Source: Angiostrongylus vasorum (taxonomy: Eukaryota > Nematoda > Chromadorea > Rhabditida > Metastrongylidae). Taken from it: 64,000 nucleotides of DNA. Of this stretch, positions 30,397 to 41,700 are shown piece after piece. Made by a program: the position numbers and the translations under genes. Under the pieces are notes generated by a model that worked only from the letters and a program-made list of their open reading frames with translations, was not told where the DNA came from and ran no database searches. The stretch is from positions 1,944,001-2,008,000 of the forward strand of contig JADANN010000197.1 in the NCBI GenBank assembly GCA_018806985.1, in the 5' to 3' direction. Position 1 is the stretch's first letter. The number at the start of each line of letters is the position of its first letter.

Positions 30397-30848
30397 ATCG
30401 ACTAACAACAAGAACAGCAACAACAACAACAACATCGACAACAACAACAACAACGACAGCTATAGCGATCTCGCACCAGCTCAACAAGATCAGTTTATAA
30501 GAACATATGAATAAATATATCAACTATTTGTGCCAAGGTTTATAGAAAGTCGGTCTTTTTGAGGTACGTATTTTGTTGTTGGAACGCATCGTACCGTCTT
30601 ATACTTGTGTCTTAATCATCGTCACATTGTACTCCATTATAAAAAGGAGCAATACGACATTGAAAATCAATCTAGAGCAGTTTTTTTAAATTTAATTGTT
30701 TGCTTGTTTTACTGGAAATTTTTTTTCCTAGGCTTTGAAACTGTACCCGATGAACGTGCGGGCACTTTTGTCACTGTGTGGTCGTTTTTCTTGACGTGTG
30801 ATGGTTTTTTGTGGACGTAAAGAATAAATGGATATATGAATACTACTA

Positions 30849-31145
30849 GGGAGCGCGTGTAGCATAGTGGTTAAAAGTGCCCTGTAATGTACACTTTATC
30901 GATCTCGACATCGATCCGGCGCTCTGTGCTCAGCATGTCTTCAATCCTTTCAGCTTAGTGAGAGCGGTATCTGATCTCTCTGAGAGGATAGGAACACTGA
31001 TTTGGTTCACTGGTATGCCACTGCAAGTGATTTATAAAATGGAAATGCATTTAATCACCTTTAACGACTCTTGATGATGTCGAATGCGTGACAGTTCCAT
31101 CTGGCATTGGTCAGTGCCGAAAGCTTTCTCCTTTTAGTGCCTTTA
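30849..31145 (+). repeat. SINE-B copy
   Basis: Head GCGCGTGTAGCATAGTGG, B box CATCGATCCGG, body and tail AGTGCCGAAAGCTTTCTCC. The flanks TATGAATACTACT and TATGAACATTACT (about 30834 and 31145) are a possible decayed target duplication. Confidence 0.75.
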
Positions 31146-31149
31146 TGAA

Positions 31150-32540
31150 CATTACTGGGTAAAAGCATTATCCACTAATATGCTGCTGCGATACGTCTCA
31201 CCTCGTCTGGTGAGGCCAAGTGTTCTTAGTGTAACACGGTGGACCACCAGCAACACCTGGTTGGATTTCTATCCCCAGTTCTCTCGTTTCGATCGAACAG
31301 CATTAGGTCTGTGGGCACCGTGGGTTTGTTCCAAACATTCGAGGTGTAATTGCTGCGGACAATCAGATCACTGAGACAAATCGCCATCGGGTACAACGTC
31401 ATATGTTCAAATAGAGCTTTTCTTTACTTGCTGGATGTTATGTTAATCCCACGACGCGCAAAGAAAGGTCAAATGAGATCGCTGCTCTTTATTCGAAAGA
31501 AATAATGCTCACTACAACGATCTCATCACTTGTTTTGAGAAATATCTTTTCAAATTCAGATTTTATTTTTTGGTCCACATTTGCTGAATCGTACTTGACC
31601 AATTCCATAGCATTACCAAACCCCCTAGGTAGAACTGCAACCTCAATCAGTAGTTTCAGTTCCATGGTAATCTTGGACTAAATGAGGTCCGCAAGTGGTC
31701 ATACCATACTCGGTAACAATATAAAAGCTACTTTTCATGAAGATCTTCTTTAACTTTTGGTTCCGTTTAGAGGTTTGTCGTGAATTTTTTTCTAGCCGGA
31801 AATTTACTCGCATATGAAAATTGCTTTGGATATCGAGGGTAGTAAGCTAAACATGTTCTGAGCTGTTAAAATCGATATGCCTTCCACTTGCTAATGTGGA
31901 GACATTCTTGATCGTCTACTGATTGTAAGTACTACAATACTGTTGAAATAAGTACTAAGTAAGTACAACAAGTACTATAAGTAAGTAAGTGCTACAGTGC
32001 TGTTAAAGTAAGTACTACAAATTACCGCAAGATTTGAACAGATTTTTTGCGAATTATGTAGGCAGCGATTGTTATTGCATCCTAGGACGGGGGTTTCTAC
32101 CAGGAGACTTCCTGTCTCTATACGCAGTGTTGAGATTATTGCTAAGAGTTTGCTGTTTTGATATAATAAAGGGTACTGTGAACTTAATCATTTTCTTTCT
32201 ATGTTTATTGTTTGCATTCTTCAGAGATTTGATGTGTCACACGACTTCCTAGTCATCTTTTAGTCGGCTTTTCAAGAATTCATCACTCTCTGTGAACAGA
32301 TCTATCAGCCTACATTATTCTCATACCATCTGATTCATCATACGATGCAGTCCCCTGTCTTATTTTTCTTCAGTATAGAGCAATTCTTGGTACACTCTCT
32401 ATTAATCACTTACTGATTGTTCATCCACAACAGAGACAATCACACTAAATTATGATCAGTGTCGCTTTTCATGAGAGTACTCATTTCATGTTGCTGACCT
32501 CGTGTGTACTACAGAATAACTAAGGTATCGTAGAGTAATT
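31150..32540. other. Upstream of talin; tandem-like AGTACTA tract, no gene seen
   Basis: No coding frame is recognised. At 31921-32011 the motif AAGTACTA(C/T)A and AAGTAAGTA recur imperfectly about eight times, an AT-rich degenerate tandem tract. The remainder is plain sequence that may include talin promoter elements, none of which I can identify. Confidence 0.45.
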
Positions 32541-32544
32541 TGGA

Positions 32545-32553
32545 GTGTTACAG
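32545..32553 (+). promoter_or_regulatory. Candidate trans-splice acceptor before talin
   Basis: GTGTTACAG lies 33 nt before the talin ATG at 32587. In nematodes spliced leaders are joined at such AG sites shortly upstream of the start codon. This is an inference; a more distant 5' UTR exon is equally possible. Confidence 0.3.
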
Positions 32554-32586
32554 TACCTCACCGTCACCTATTCGCGTGGCTTCACG

Positions 32587-32716
32587 ATGGGTGTGATCAC
32601 GTTGAACGTTGTTTCTACGGAGAAAGGCACAAAGAAAACGATGCAGTTCGATCCATCGACGCTGGTTTTCGATGTGTGTAAAGTGATTCGCGAAAAATTG
32701 CACATGAACGTTGATC
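32587..32716 (+). CDS. tln-1: Talin exon 1 (start, F0)
   Basis: Begins MGVITLNVVSTEKGTKKTMQ and continues FDPSTLVFDVCKVIREKL, the F0 opening of talin. An upstream in-frame methionine (32545) exists, but the talin family starts at the MGV form. The donor is GTGAGT at 32717, leaving phase 1. Confidence 0.9.
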
Positions 32717-35700
32717 GTGAGTATTTCGCCCTTTATTTGCTAAATCTCAGCTATTGGATATGATCGAAGCATACGATTTTTTTCAATACGGTGTCTGTTT
32801 GTTAAATACCGGGTGGTGTCTGTTTGTCGGCTACCACGTGAAATGAACTGGTGTTTTAGTCATGAACACAATCTGTAAACATCCACTGGTTTTACAGTTC
32901 GTGAAGTGTCTAGTTTACTCACTTACCATGTTTAAATGCGGTAATGGTCAATAGAGCACAAGGAGTTTTACTGTGAGGATTATGGATGGACGGTACAAGC
33001 ATGGACCTACTAAACTCCCAAATCGCTTCAAGCAGAGCCACTGTATGAGATTTTCTGTAATAGCTGCTCTACTTTCTGTCTTCGTCCTTCATGGGTGCGT
33101 GTAGCACTGGAGTTAGAGGTGTCCTGCAGTCCACATTGGACCGTTCCCGGTTTGATCCCGCACCGCACCTCGGGTTCACTAAGCTCTCCATCCCTTGGGA
33201 GTTCTGCAAATTGGTAACGGACTTTTATAGAAGCATGAGAGTGCTGACTCGATAGATGTAAGTGCTTGGAAGGTAAAAATAGACATAAATATTCAATCAC
33301 CTCTAACGATGAATTCAAATGCATCGGACATCATTCAGGGATTGATCAACGCCGAGAGCTTTATCCTTTTATTCGTTGTTCGTTTATTGTTGTTAAAAAA
33401 TGTCCAACATTATAATATAGTTATTTTTTGACCGATCACTGTGGTTTTTGGCTTCAGTATGAGAATCTGAAAGTTAACTGCAGCTGTAAATAGTTGTAGG
33501 ATGCTTTTCCACGACAACATCGGCTAAACTTTTTGAAGATCTCCGTCCAGGTCCTTTTAATTTTTTTGCGATCCACTTTGACTTTTTTCTCGTCCACCTA
33601 TCGTTTCTCTTCTTGTCTTCTGTTCGGGCTATAACATAGAGAAATATTTTGTTGGAACTTGAAGCCAAAGTGTTTTTCAGAGGTCTAGTCAACAAAAGTC
33701 GGCATGATGTGGAGTGCACCTGTTCAGATCCAAAAGCAGCACTCGAGTGCTTTGTGGGGATGCGCGTAGCATAGTGGTTAGAGGTGCCCTACACCAGACA
33801 AACGGTCGTTGGTTCGATCCGGCGTGGCGGGTTAACCAAGTCCTCCATCACTTTGGGGTTGGCAAAGTGGTACCATACTGGGAGGATGGAAGCACTGACT
33901 CGATGCAACGATAGGATACCGAGAGTTAACGTAAAGGTCAGATGTGCCTTCAGTCCTCTGTAAAAATGTTTGCTGAAGTCGATTGCATGCTGCATCCCTT
34001 AGAGATTGATCAGTTCCGGGAGCTTTATCGTAAAAGGTTTTTCTGCTGCATAGCTGAGGGGTGGAAGTACTGTTTTGTCAAATAAATGAGCACGTATCAC
34101 GCAATCAGTAAGCTGATCAAGCTGATCAGTGGCTGCAGTCGAAGATGAGTGAGTTGTACATGTTGCTTGTTGTCTTCTATTGAGTTCTTCTCCCCAAGTT
34201 GTGGATATTCCCTGAACGTGTTTGGAATGCGTAGGATGTTTGTTTCTATCTATGATATATCTAGAATAATTCAGTCTTTTTCGCACCAAACTTTCTGCAT
34301 GGGGTTATGTTCTCCACAGACTTATCTTTCTTTCTTGGTTTAGTGACTGCGTGAAACGTTACATCAGGTTTTGTTATACAGTTGTAAATGATGCCAATGA
34401 CAATGTCGCCGGCTAAACGAAGCTGGGAGAGAAATCGTCCACTAACACATGTCCATCTTTTTACCGACCAATACCCGTAGCGCTGAGGTGAGATGGTGAA
34501 CAGCTTTCGAGGTATTATTTCGCCCTGTTGTATTTCTTCGGCAATTGGTATAGTAAACGGTTAGTGAGAAAGCCGTGTTGTCGTTCTACAATGAGTATTG
34601 CAATCATTCGTTTTTGTGTACAACGCTTTTGTGCCTTGGTCAATCAATGCGGACTAGATGGCGTTGGGATCTCCATACCTAGAATGTTTCCTCTTCGTCG
34701 ATCAGCGAAAGGATAAGAGATAGGTAGGATTATTGGCAGACGGCTATGAACGTCGAAAATTTCTGTATGTCATATCCGCAAGAGATCCCTTGCCAAATCG
34801 AACCTACTGAATAGCTCGGGTTTCATCTAAGTTTTTCGAGGTATGCATCAGAACGCTCTTCGTGAAAAAATTTTGTAAAGCACCTTCAGTAATTTGTGTG
34901 GCTGGTACTTACAAGGGTTCAGCATTGTCGCCACTGTTGTGGAAAACGACGGTGCGTGAAGTCCTTCAGCAGTTTAGTATCTCTTGAATTTGATAGTATG
35001 ACGTTAGTTGTATGTGTTGAAATCGGTGGGTATAGTAGGTAGGTAGGTAGTGGACGCCGGTCCATAAAGGAGCAACCGAAATTCTATTTCGTCCAAGAGA
35101 TGTGTCAATCTTTAAATCATTAGAGACTTATTGCAGCTCGGACATTTGTGAAAAGAATTGTTGGTGGTTATGTTTCAGCGGCAACTGCGAGGTCTCACAT
35201 TTCGGTTGGTGATGGGTAGAGATTTATGTAGAATTTCACTGTTATCGATTCTTTTCCAAGATGAAGAATTCTGTCTTCTCCATCTTGGCAGATCAGGAAA
35301 GGGAAAGTTGTGCCCGCGAAGATTTCAGCGATACTCCTTGATGTTTTTTTTAACCTGCTTCCAGAATGCTTCCATGTCAGGATCGATGACGATACTCCTG
35401 TACCGCATCCCTGTAAATTGCTTTGAATATCACTATTTGTTAGATGTCTATAGCATCAAGATCCATTCGCATGCATCTTCTGTTTTCCAAGAGCTTTCCA
35501 GTCTTGTTTGATGAGTGATTATAGCATGTTCTTGAGAAAGAGAGCCTGTTCGGCTCAGATTAAAACGTCTTTTTAAGTAACATATGGAAAAAAGGCGTTG
35601 TCTTCCGTCGTTTCATTCCTCTCGTGCCAATCATAATTATATAGGGCTTTTCCGTGGCGGTCTTGTCATGGACGGCTTGTTTTTTTCTCTCGATGGCTGA

Positions 35701-38700
35701 TTTTCCTTCTATTTTGCAGTTAAAGCTTCTCTTCACAGTACGAAAGCGGTGGTCTGATCTGGTGTGAAAATACGGAACGATGTCGAATTGAACCGTTTAG
35801 GATTTTCCACGTTCAGCAGTGATAGTATTTTTTTCTTGAAAAGGCTACCTTTGTAGTAGGTACGGAACTGTACTCGCACAAGAATATCTCCATTTCCGTT
35901 TCATGTCGTGGTCTAAATTTCTCGATTGTACCATCCCTTCTTTTTTACAGAGTTCCTATTCTCACAATGGTTTAGTCTTATATGAATTTATATAGGGCGC
36001 GTGTGGCGCAGTGGTTGGAGAGCGCCACTGCGACACACGTGGAATCGATCCCGGCGCCCATGGCCCACCAAGCCTTTCATCCCTCTGGGGTCGGCAGATT
36101 GGTACCAGTCTTGTCTAGGAGGAAGCAGTCCTGACTCGATACATCGGTAGGCCACCGCGAGTCATTATAAACGCCAGATATGCATTCAGTGACCTCCAAC
36201 GATACTTAATGAAGTCGAATGCATGGCGCATCCCTCAGGGGATTGATCAACGGCGAGAGCTTTATCCTTTATCCTTAGAGCTTTATGAATTTATAAAGGG
36301 ATCCCTCTTTGCAAATGAATACTTCACGATCTTCACAAAACTTGGTTCCATATCAAGCTGAAATTAATGTACGACAGCTGGTGACACTGCTTTAATTCGG
36401 ATAAGGAAGTGAGAGATGTTGAATGGTAGAAACAGGAGACAGAATTTCATGGTGCTCAGCTAAGGGAGCAAAGGAGAGTTGAACAATGAAGTCGTCACCT
36501 GCATCAAGCGATGAAATCTTATCTTTAGTAACAACGGTTCTATCTCTGATCTGAGTTTTCACGTTTTTGTTTTTAAAGCTTGATCACATCGCACTTTGGG
36601 CGATCTGTGGCATCTGAAGAAGCATAAGGTTTGTGGTCTGAAGAGACTGCCCTAACGTTAAATAGTTGTGAGAAGTCTCCTTGCCAACTGTTTGGTTAAG
36701 TTTAATGCTAGACCAGCCTTTTTTTTTCCTACACCTTGAACATAGCCAATACGGTGTTTCCTGCTCTTGGCGCCTTCCCCTGTGCATCAAAGGAAGGTTA
36801 CCTGAGACTAAGGAAGCCAATTAAATTGCTAAAAAAGTCTAACCATTCTTGAACACTGTGTGTTGTGAATGAACAACAATTAGGAACCCTGGACGTAATC
36901 AGTTGCTAATCTTCATTTCGTGTAATTGAGACTAGACATCCTGCTCTAATCATTGTGAGTCGATTTGGACAAGGCGTCAGATGGCTGGTAATGGGATTTA
37001 GGGAAAAAACCTTCGAAAAAAAAGGTTCATCTAAGTAGTTCCATTCCTTTGAAGTTGGGAACATATAGGCTACATAATTGCCGAGATCGAAAGTTTAGAA
37101 TGATAAAGATCTAAAATGTTTAGCTACGTGAAGCAAATACTTACGTCAGAGAATTTTCTCCTTTTCTTCTTCTCAGACAAGCTGTCATGTTTTTTGTTTA
37201 AGCGGTGAACCTGGCACATAACATGGATAAAGGATAAAACTCTTCGTGTTGATCAATCCCTAAGGGAGGCACCATGAATTCGACTTCATTATGCATAGTG
37301 ATTGAACGCATATCTGGCCTACAACAATGACTTGCGGTGACCTACTGATGCATCGAGTCACTGCTCCTCCCATACAGGTCTGCTACCAGTTTGCCGACCC
37401 CAGAAGGATGGAAGGCTTGATGAGCATTGGGCGCGGGATCGAACCCAGGTGCATTGCAGGTCACCTCTAACCACTGCGCTGCATTCGCCCACAATCTGTC
37501 ACATACGGGGTCAAAAACTTCCACGTACAGGGTCAAAAATATCTGCAATGAATTGCCTATTTTTTCAAATTCATGATTGCCAGCAACTTAAGTTACGGCT
37601 TCCAAGTTGGATGTAAAATTATTTCTTGGAAATGAAGTCTTGTGTCTCTTTCGAATGGTATGGTTTAAGTTTCTTCCGTCGTCTGTCGTTCATGTGGAAA
37701 GCGGCAGTCGTGATCCAACTACTAAAACCTTTCGTTTTGCTCCTATAGTTTCTTCTCCAGTTATCACCTCATATTATTTTGGCTGTTGTTGTTTTTGAGA
37801 TTGTAGTGAAGATTCGATAAACCTTGGAATATCTCTAGGCTGTATATGATATTCAGTGATGGCAATAGTTCATTCGATTTCGCAATGAGCTCGTGGATTC
37901 CACTGGGAGTCATGGTGGTTCTGCAGAGCTGTCACTCTTCATGTAATCGTTTGAATTCCCCGGAGGCGGCTGTAACTTGTTGGACGTTCTTCATTTCACA
38001 GGCGGTGATTGAGCGTTTTCGAGCCTTCAGCTTTTCGAACTCTTGCAAATCCCAGTTGTAATACGGCGTGCACTACTAGTACATACTTTATGTTGACCTA
38101 TGTGAAGCTGTGAATGTGGATCAGTTGAAGAAGTGATATACCGGCGGGGGATCTCAAAACTGGTTGTTCTGACTATTAATTAATGTACAATCAATATTTC
38201 GTTGGATTGAGAAGCTACAATAAGGTTGTAACAAAAGTTTTCTTTGGTTGTCATTTCGACGTCTTCGTCTTCTCCAAAGCTGCGATGATTTGAGTCGATT
38301 GTCCACATAACCGTTCGTTCCCACGATTGACCGCATTGGTCTTTGAAGACGTTGGCATAATCAAGGTCGGTTTCAAGAACTGTTTTTGTGTATTTCTCTA
38401 AATTCTTTTCCACATAGCTATTATGGGGATTCATTTAAGAACCAAGGGAATCACAATATCTCTCCATAGGGGGCTACGAATTAACGGCAGGCTCTGTCTC
38501 GAGTGGAATCTTATTTTTTGTGAAAGAGACTGTAGGTGTTTGTCGGCTTTGTTCTGTACTACCGTCAACAACGTGATGTCATCTGAACTTCATAGCTTCT
38601 TGAGTGACATCGTTACGCTCGTAACGTCGAATCACTGCATTTCAAAATAGCTGCGTCGTGAATAACCGAATATGCGAAATATGTTTAAATGAGCCAGGAA

Positions 38701-41700
38701 GGGTAAATATTTTTGAAGAATCGTAAGGAGATGTGGCATTGCTAAGTTTGTTTGCAGCTTAAAGTTATTAATTCTTAATTAAGTATTAATTAAGTACAGT
38801 GAGCTAGGGACATAATTTTTAGTGAAATACTACGTATTGACTAATTGAGAGATACGCCTTAACAAGGAATCACCGACGTCACAAACCTGATTTCCATTTC
38901 ACTGTTGTTTTCCTAATTTGGCTATTTTCCCGGGGTTTCGAAGAAGCTTTGTTAGGGCGTTCTGTACAAGAAATCGTTAATCACTAAGGTTAGAGAAAGA
39001 TAGAGGAGGGAGAGAGAGAAAAAAGAAATTTATCGCCAAGTAGATCCTCTACAATCATGTAGAACCATGATCCTACATTCCCCTAGGATCATGGCGGATC
39101 CCTATAATCACTCTGAGTTAGCCTGTCAGATGGAGATTTCGAACTCGTTTTCTGCCTAGGTGGTACTCCTGTGGAGATAAACCCTGTACTTCACAGTCCG
39201 GCATCAGACAACACCCTTTCGCCATGGTGGGATGATGGGACATCCGTGGGGCATTATTCATTTTCTATTCTATATTATCTGTTCTGTTTTGCTGTGGACT
39301 CGAGTTCGTAATACAGACATCATTTAAACAGGATATTTAGAAGTTTTTGAAACACAGGTCATTTGATTGCGGGCGGAAGATCTTTTTCCGAGTTGTCTCC
39401 ATTGTTTAGAAATCTCTTAATATTTCTCAAGTTTGAAATAAGGAAGGAGAGAAGCAAAGGATGTCGAAACACTTGTAATTTGTAGGATTACGGTCCAGTT
39501 GCCCTTATTTTGCAGAATTTGATTCGTTGCTTAGGGGTTAGGACATAAAATTTATTTGACGTCTCTTGTCTAGGGGGGATTTAACCAATAAGTTTGATTT
39601 AAATCTTTATTAACTGAGTAAGTTTTATTCAGTGATAGCAATATAGCGAACAAAGCTAACCATCTAAAAACTGAATTTTTTTGACTTGACTATTAGACCC
39701 ATTGTTTCTAACGACCCTGGTTTTGATTATGCTGTCGTTGTTAGTCGTTAGATTAACCTAATTAAAGAGAGGCCCTGATTGCTACGACAGGCGCTGGCGC
39801 GGTCGTCGTGACTTTTTCGGTGTGATCCCTCGGTTGCCTATGGCTGAAGCTTCCATACAAGAATTTCGGAGGTGGCCCGCAAATCGATCTTGTCTCTGGA
39901 GGCTTGAGCCAGAAGTGAGGCTTTAGCAGGGATTGAGAGTGCGCTGTCGCAGAGGAGTGTCGTGATTGATGTGAAGAGGTCGTGGCACAAGTGAGTTGAG
40001 TGCGCGTACAATTCACGGCATTTCTATACTTGTTAACAGAAATTCGAGGACGAGTTTACACTGATTCATCAAGACTTCTGACATTCGACGTGGTTCAGCA
40101 TAATTTTGTACTCTTAAGAATTCCATTCCAGTAATAAAAATTCGTTTTATAAATGTGTATTACTTGTTGTGGCCTGAAACTTTGTATAACACAAAGCGAG
40201 CCTGGAATTGTGGTCCTAACCTCAATCTTTTTTGTGCTGTAATGCTTGTGTGTGTAATTTATGTCCTCATAATTGTAGAAATGACTACTTACTTACTTGT
40301 GTAGCCCATCTTCACTGGTTGTTCCGGTTCCAGCAAGATTTCCACTAGTTTCTTGTTTAATCGCCGTCCATGGTGGTGAACTGCTTCGAACATGTTGACG
40401 TCCACGCAGCGCACGATTGTGGAAATATGTAAAGATAGATAATAATGATAATGACACCGACTTCTGCAGGATTGATTGTCCGGAAAAACAAGTTACTATC
40501 ACCGGACTATCACAGCTATCAACCATCGATATCCTGCATAAAAAGGGCATCACCGAGTGAGTATGCCTCATTCGAGGAGATGGCCCGCTGAGGAAGACCT
40601 GACTCGACGAGATGGCGAAGGCGTCACATCGAGACGAAAAACAAGCGTGAACCATTTACTCGGATCATCGGCTCTGATGATGACGAAGATGCCGAAACAT
40701 TAGCCGGAAGTAAATATATTTATTAACCTCGTGTAAGCTCATCAAAGAAAGAATACATGAAGAAAATAGGATAAAAATGAAATTGTTGGGTAGAAAGAAC
40801 GAGTGGTGTGAACGCTAGACTTTGGAATCAGAGTTGGATAACGTGTTGATTTCTTTTCCTTTTTGAAAGATAGATAACCAAACACATAGTTTTAATGGTT
40901 TAGAAAACTGGGATCTTGAAAGTGCTGTGGCAAGATTTATGTTTAGGCTGTAAACCAAGAGGGTTAAATTCGCCGTTGACCGAAACGCATCACTTTTATG
41001 GTCGAAGATGAAACGGTTTTCAGTGAATTAGTTTTGAGTCTTTGAGAAGTAGTTTGACTCGGACTTGCTTCAGAAATATTCTCAGAGCTTATCTTTTGGT
41101 GGCTGAGGTTGCCACACAGGATGTGGAATTCTTTAAGCTCACATTCGTGGTAGGTTGCTTAATCAGAGGTGGAATAGCTGGTATGTGTTCTTCGAGGAGA
41201 ATGTGCAACTCAAGAGGCATTATTTCGCAGTGCAATAGACCGCCACTATTAGAGACGTGGTAAATAGTTCTAATTCCATTCTCTCCTTAAGCCAATTCTT
41301 ATTCCCTCCAAATGGAATGAGCTACTAGCAAAGTCGGCTGCAAAATCCTAAATTGTCGATTGGCAGACCATCAAAGGCTATTATGAGAGCTTCATTCACA
41401 TTAACTGCATCAGTGAGTCTTTAGATGGAGGAGATATGTTCACTCACATGTCATTGGTAGTATTGACGAACTTTTAGCACTTTCTGGAAATGGAACGTTG
41501 GTAAAAAAGAATTATAAAACATCTACCTTTACGTCGTTGTCAGCCTATGAAAATCGTGCCAGTACCTTTTCCTCTTCTTCTGGTTTTCTTCCCGAGCGTA
41601 GCACTTTGTAACTACTCTGGCGTGATGCACCTTCTGGAATTCTTATTTTCTAGGAATTTTCCTTTTTTTCCTTTTTTTTTCTTCCTTTTTTTCTTCCTTC

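Larger units (their letters stand above)
30118..30572. repeat. 455-bp palindromic PLE terminus (family P2)
   Basis: The left arm runs from a TATATTTATTTAAATG block through (TTG)n (30180-30297) to GCTGACGTTTCGGCG. The right arm has the same pieces inverted: CTGAGGAAGGCGAAATCGCC, (CAA)n-rich sequence at 30404-30460, ATAAATATATCAACTA and AAGTCGGTC. A GTGGGATCCCAC palindrome marks the centre near 30344. The cysteine-rich frame over the TTG tract is a shadow. Confidence 0.75.
33470..36840 (-). mobile_element. Second RTE-type retrotransposon inside talin intron 1, antisense
   Basis: Right to left: endonuclease start (36830-36330, with EHHEILSPVSTIQHL), endonuclease end (SDHRFRTVKRSF) and linker near 35900-35560, ENRRCMRMDLDAIDI and LICQDGEDRILHLGKESITV (35500-35250), and RT palm (QGEIIPRKLFTISPQ, SGRFLSQLRLAGDIVIGI) at 34540-34400. 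Then comes RAHLFDKTVLPPLSYAAE at 34110-34050 and the C-terminus RNDRWTRKKSKWI near 33600. The family differs from the RTE at 8-13 kb and corresponds to a second strongylid RTE type. The catalytic FADD has become LAGD, and stops and frameshifts are frequent, so it is dead. Two SINE-B copies interrupt it (33757-34026 and 35993-36283). Confidence 0.75.

Noticed and set aside
30161..30514. A 117-codon frame with a long polycysteine run
   Set aside because: It is the translation of a (TTG)n microsatellite within a PLE terminus and its inverted partner. Cysteine runs arise from TGT repeats; no gene is implied.
35993..36060. A functional tRNA gene
   Set aside because: A and B boxes and an acceptor-like pairing are visible, but the sequence is the head of SINE-B, repeated many times with a conserved non-tRNA body, and no clear anticodon stem-loop is kept.
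40293..40655. 120-codon minus-strand frame upstream of a P4 terminus
   Set aside because: No family was recognised, and neither strand gives a continuous transposon-like protein; it is likely chance.
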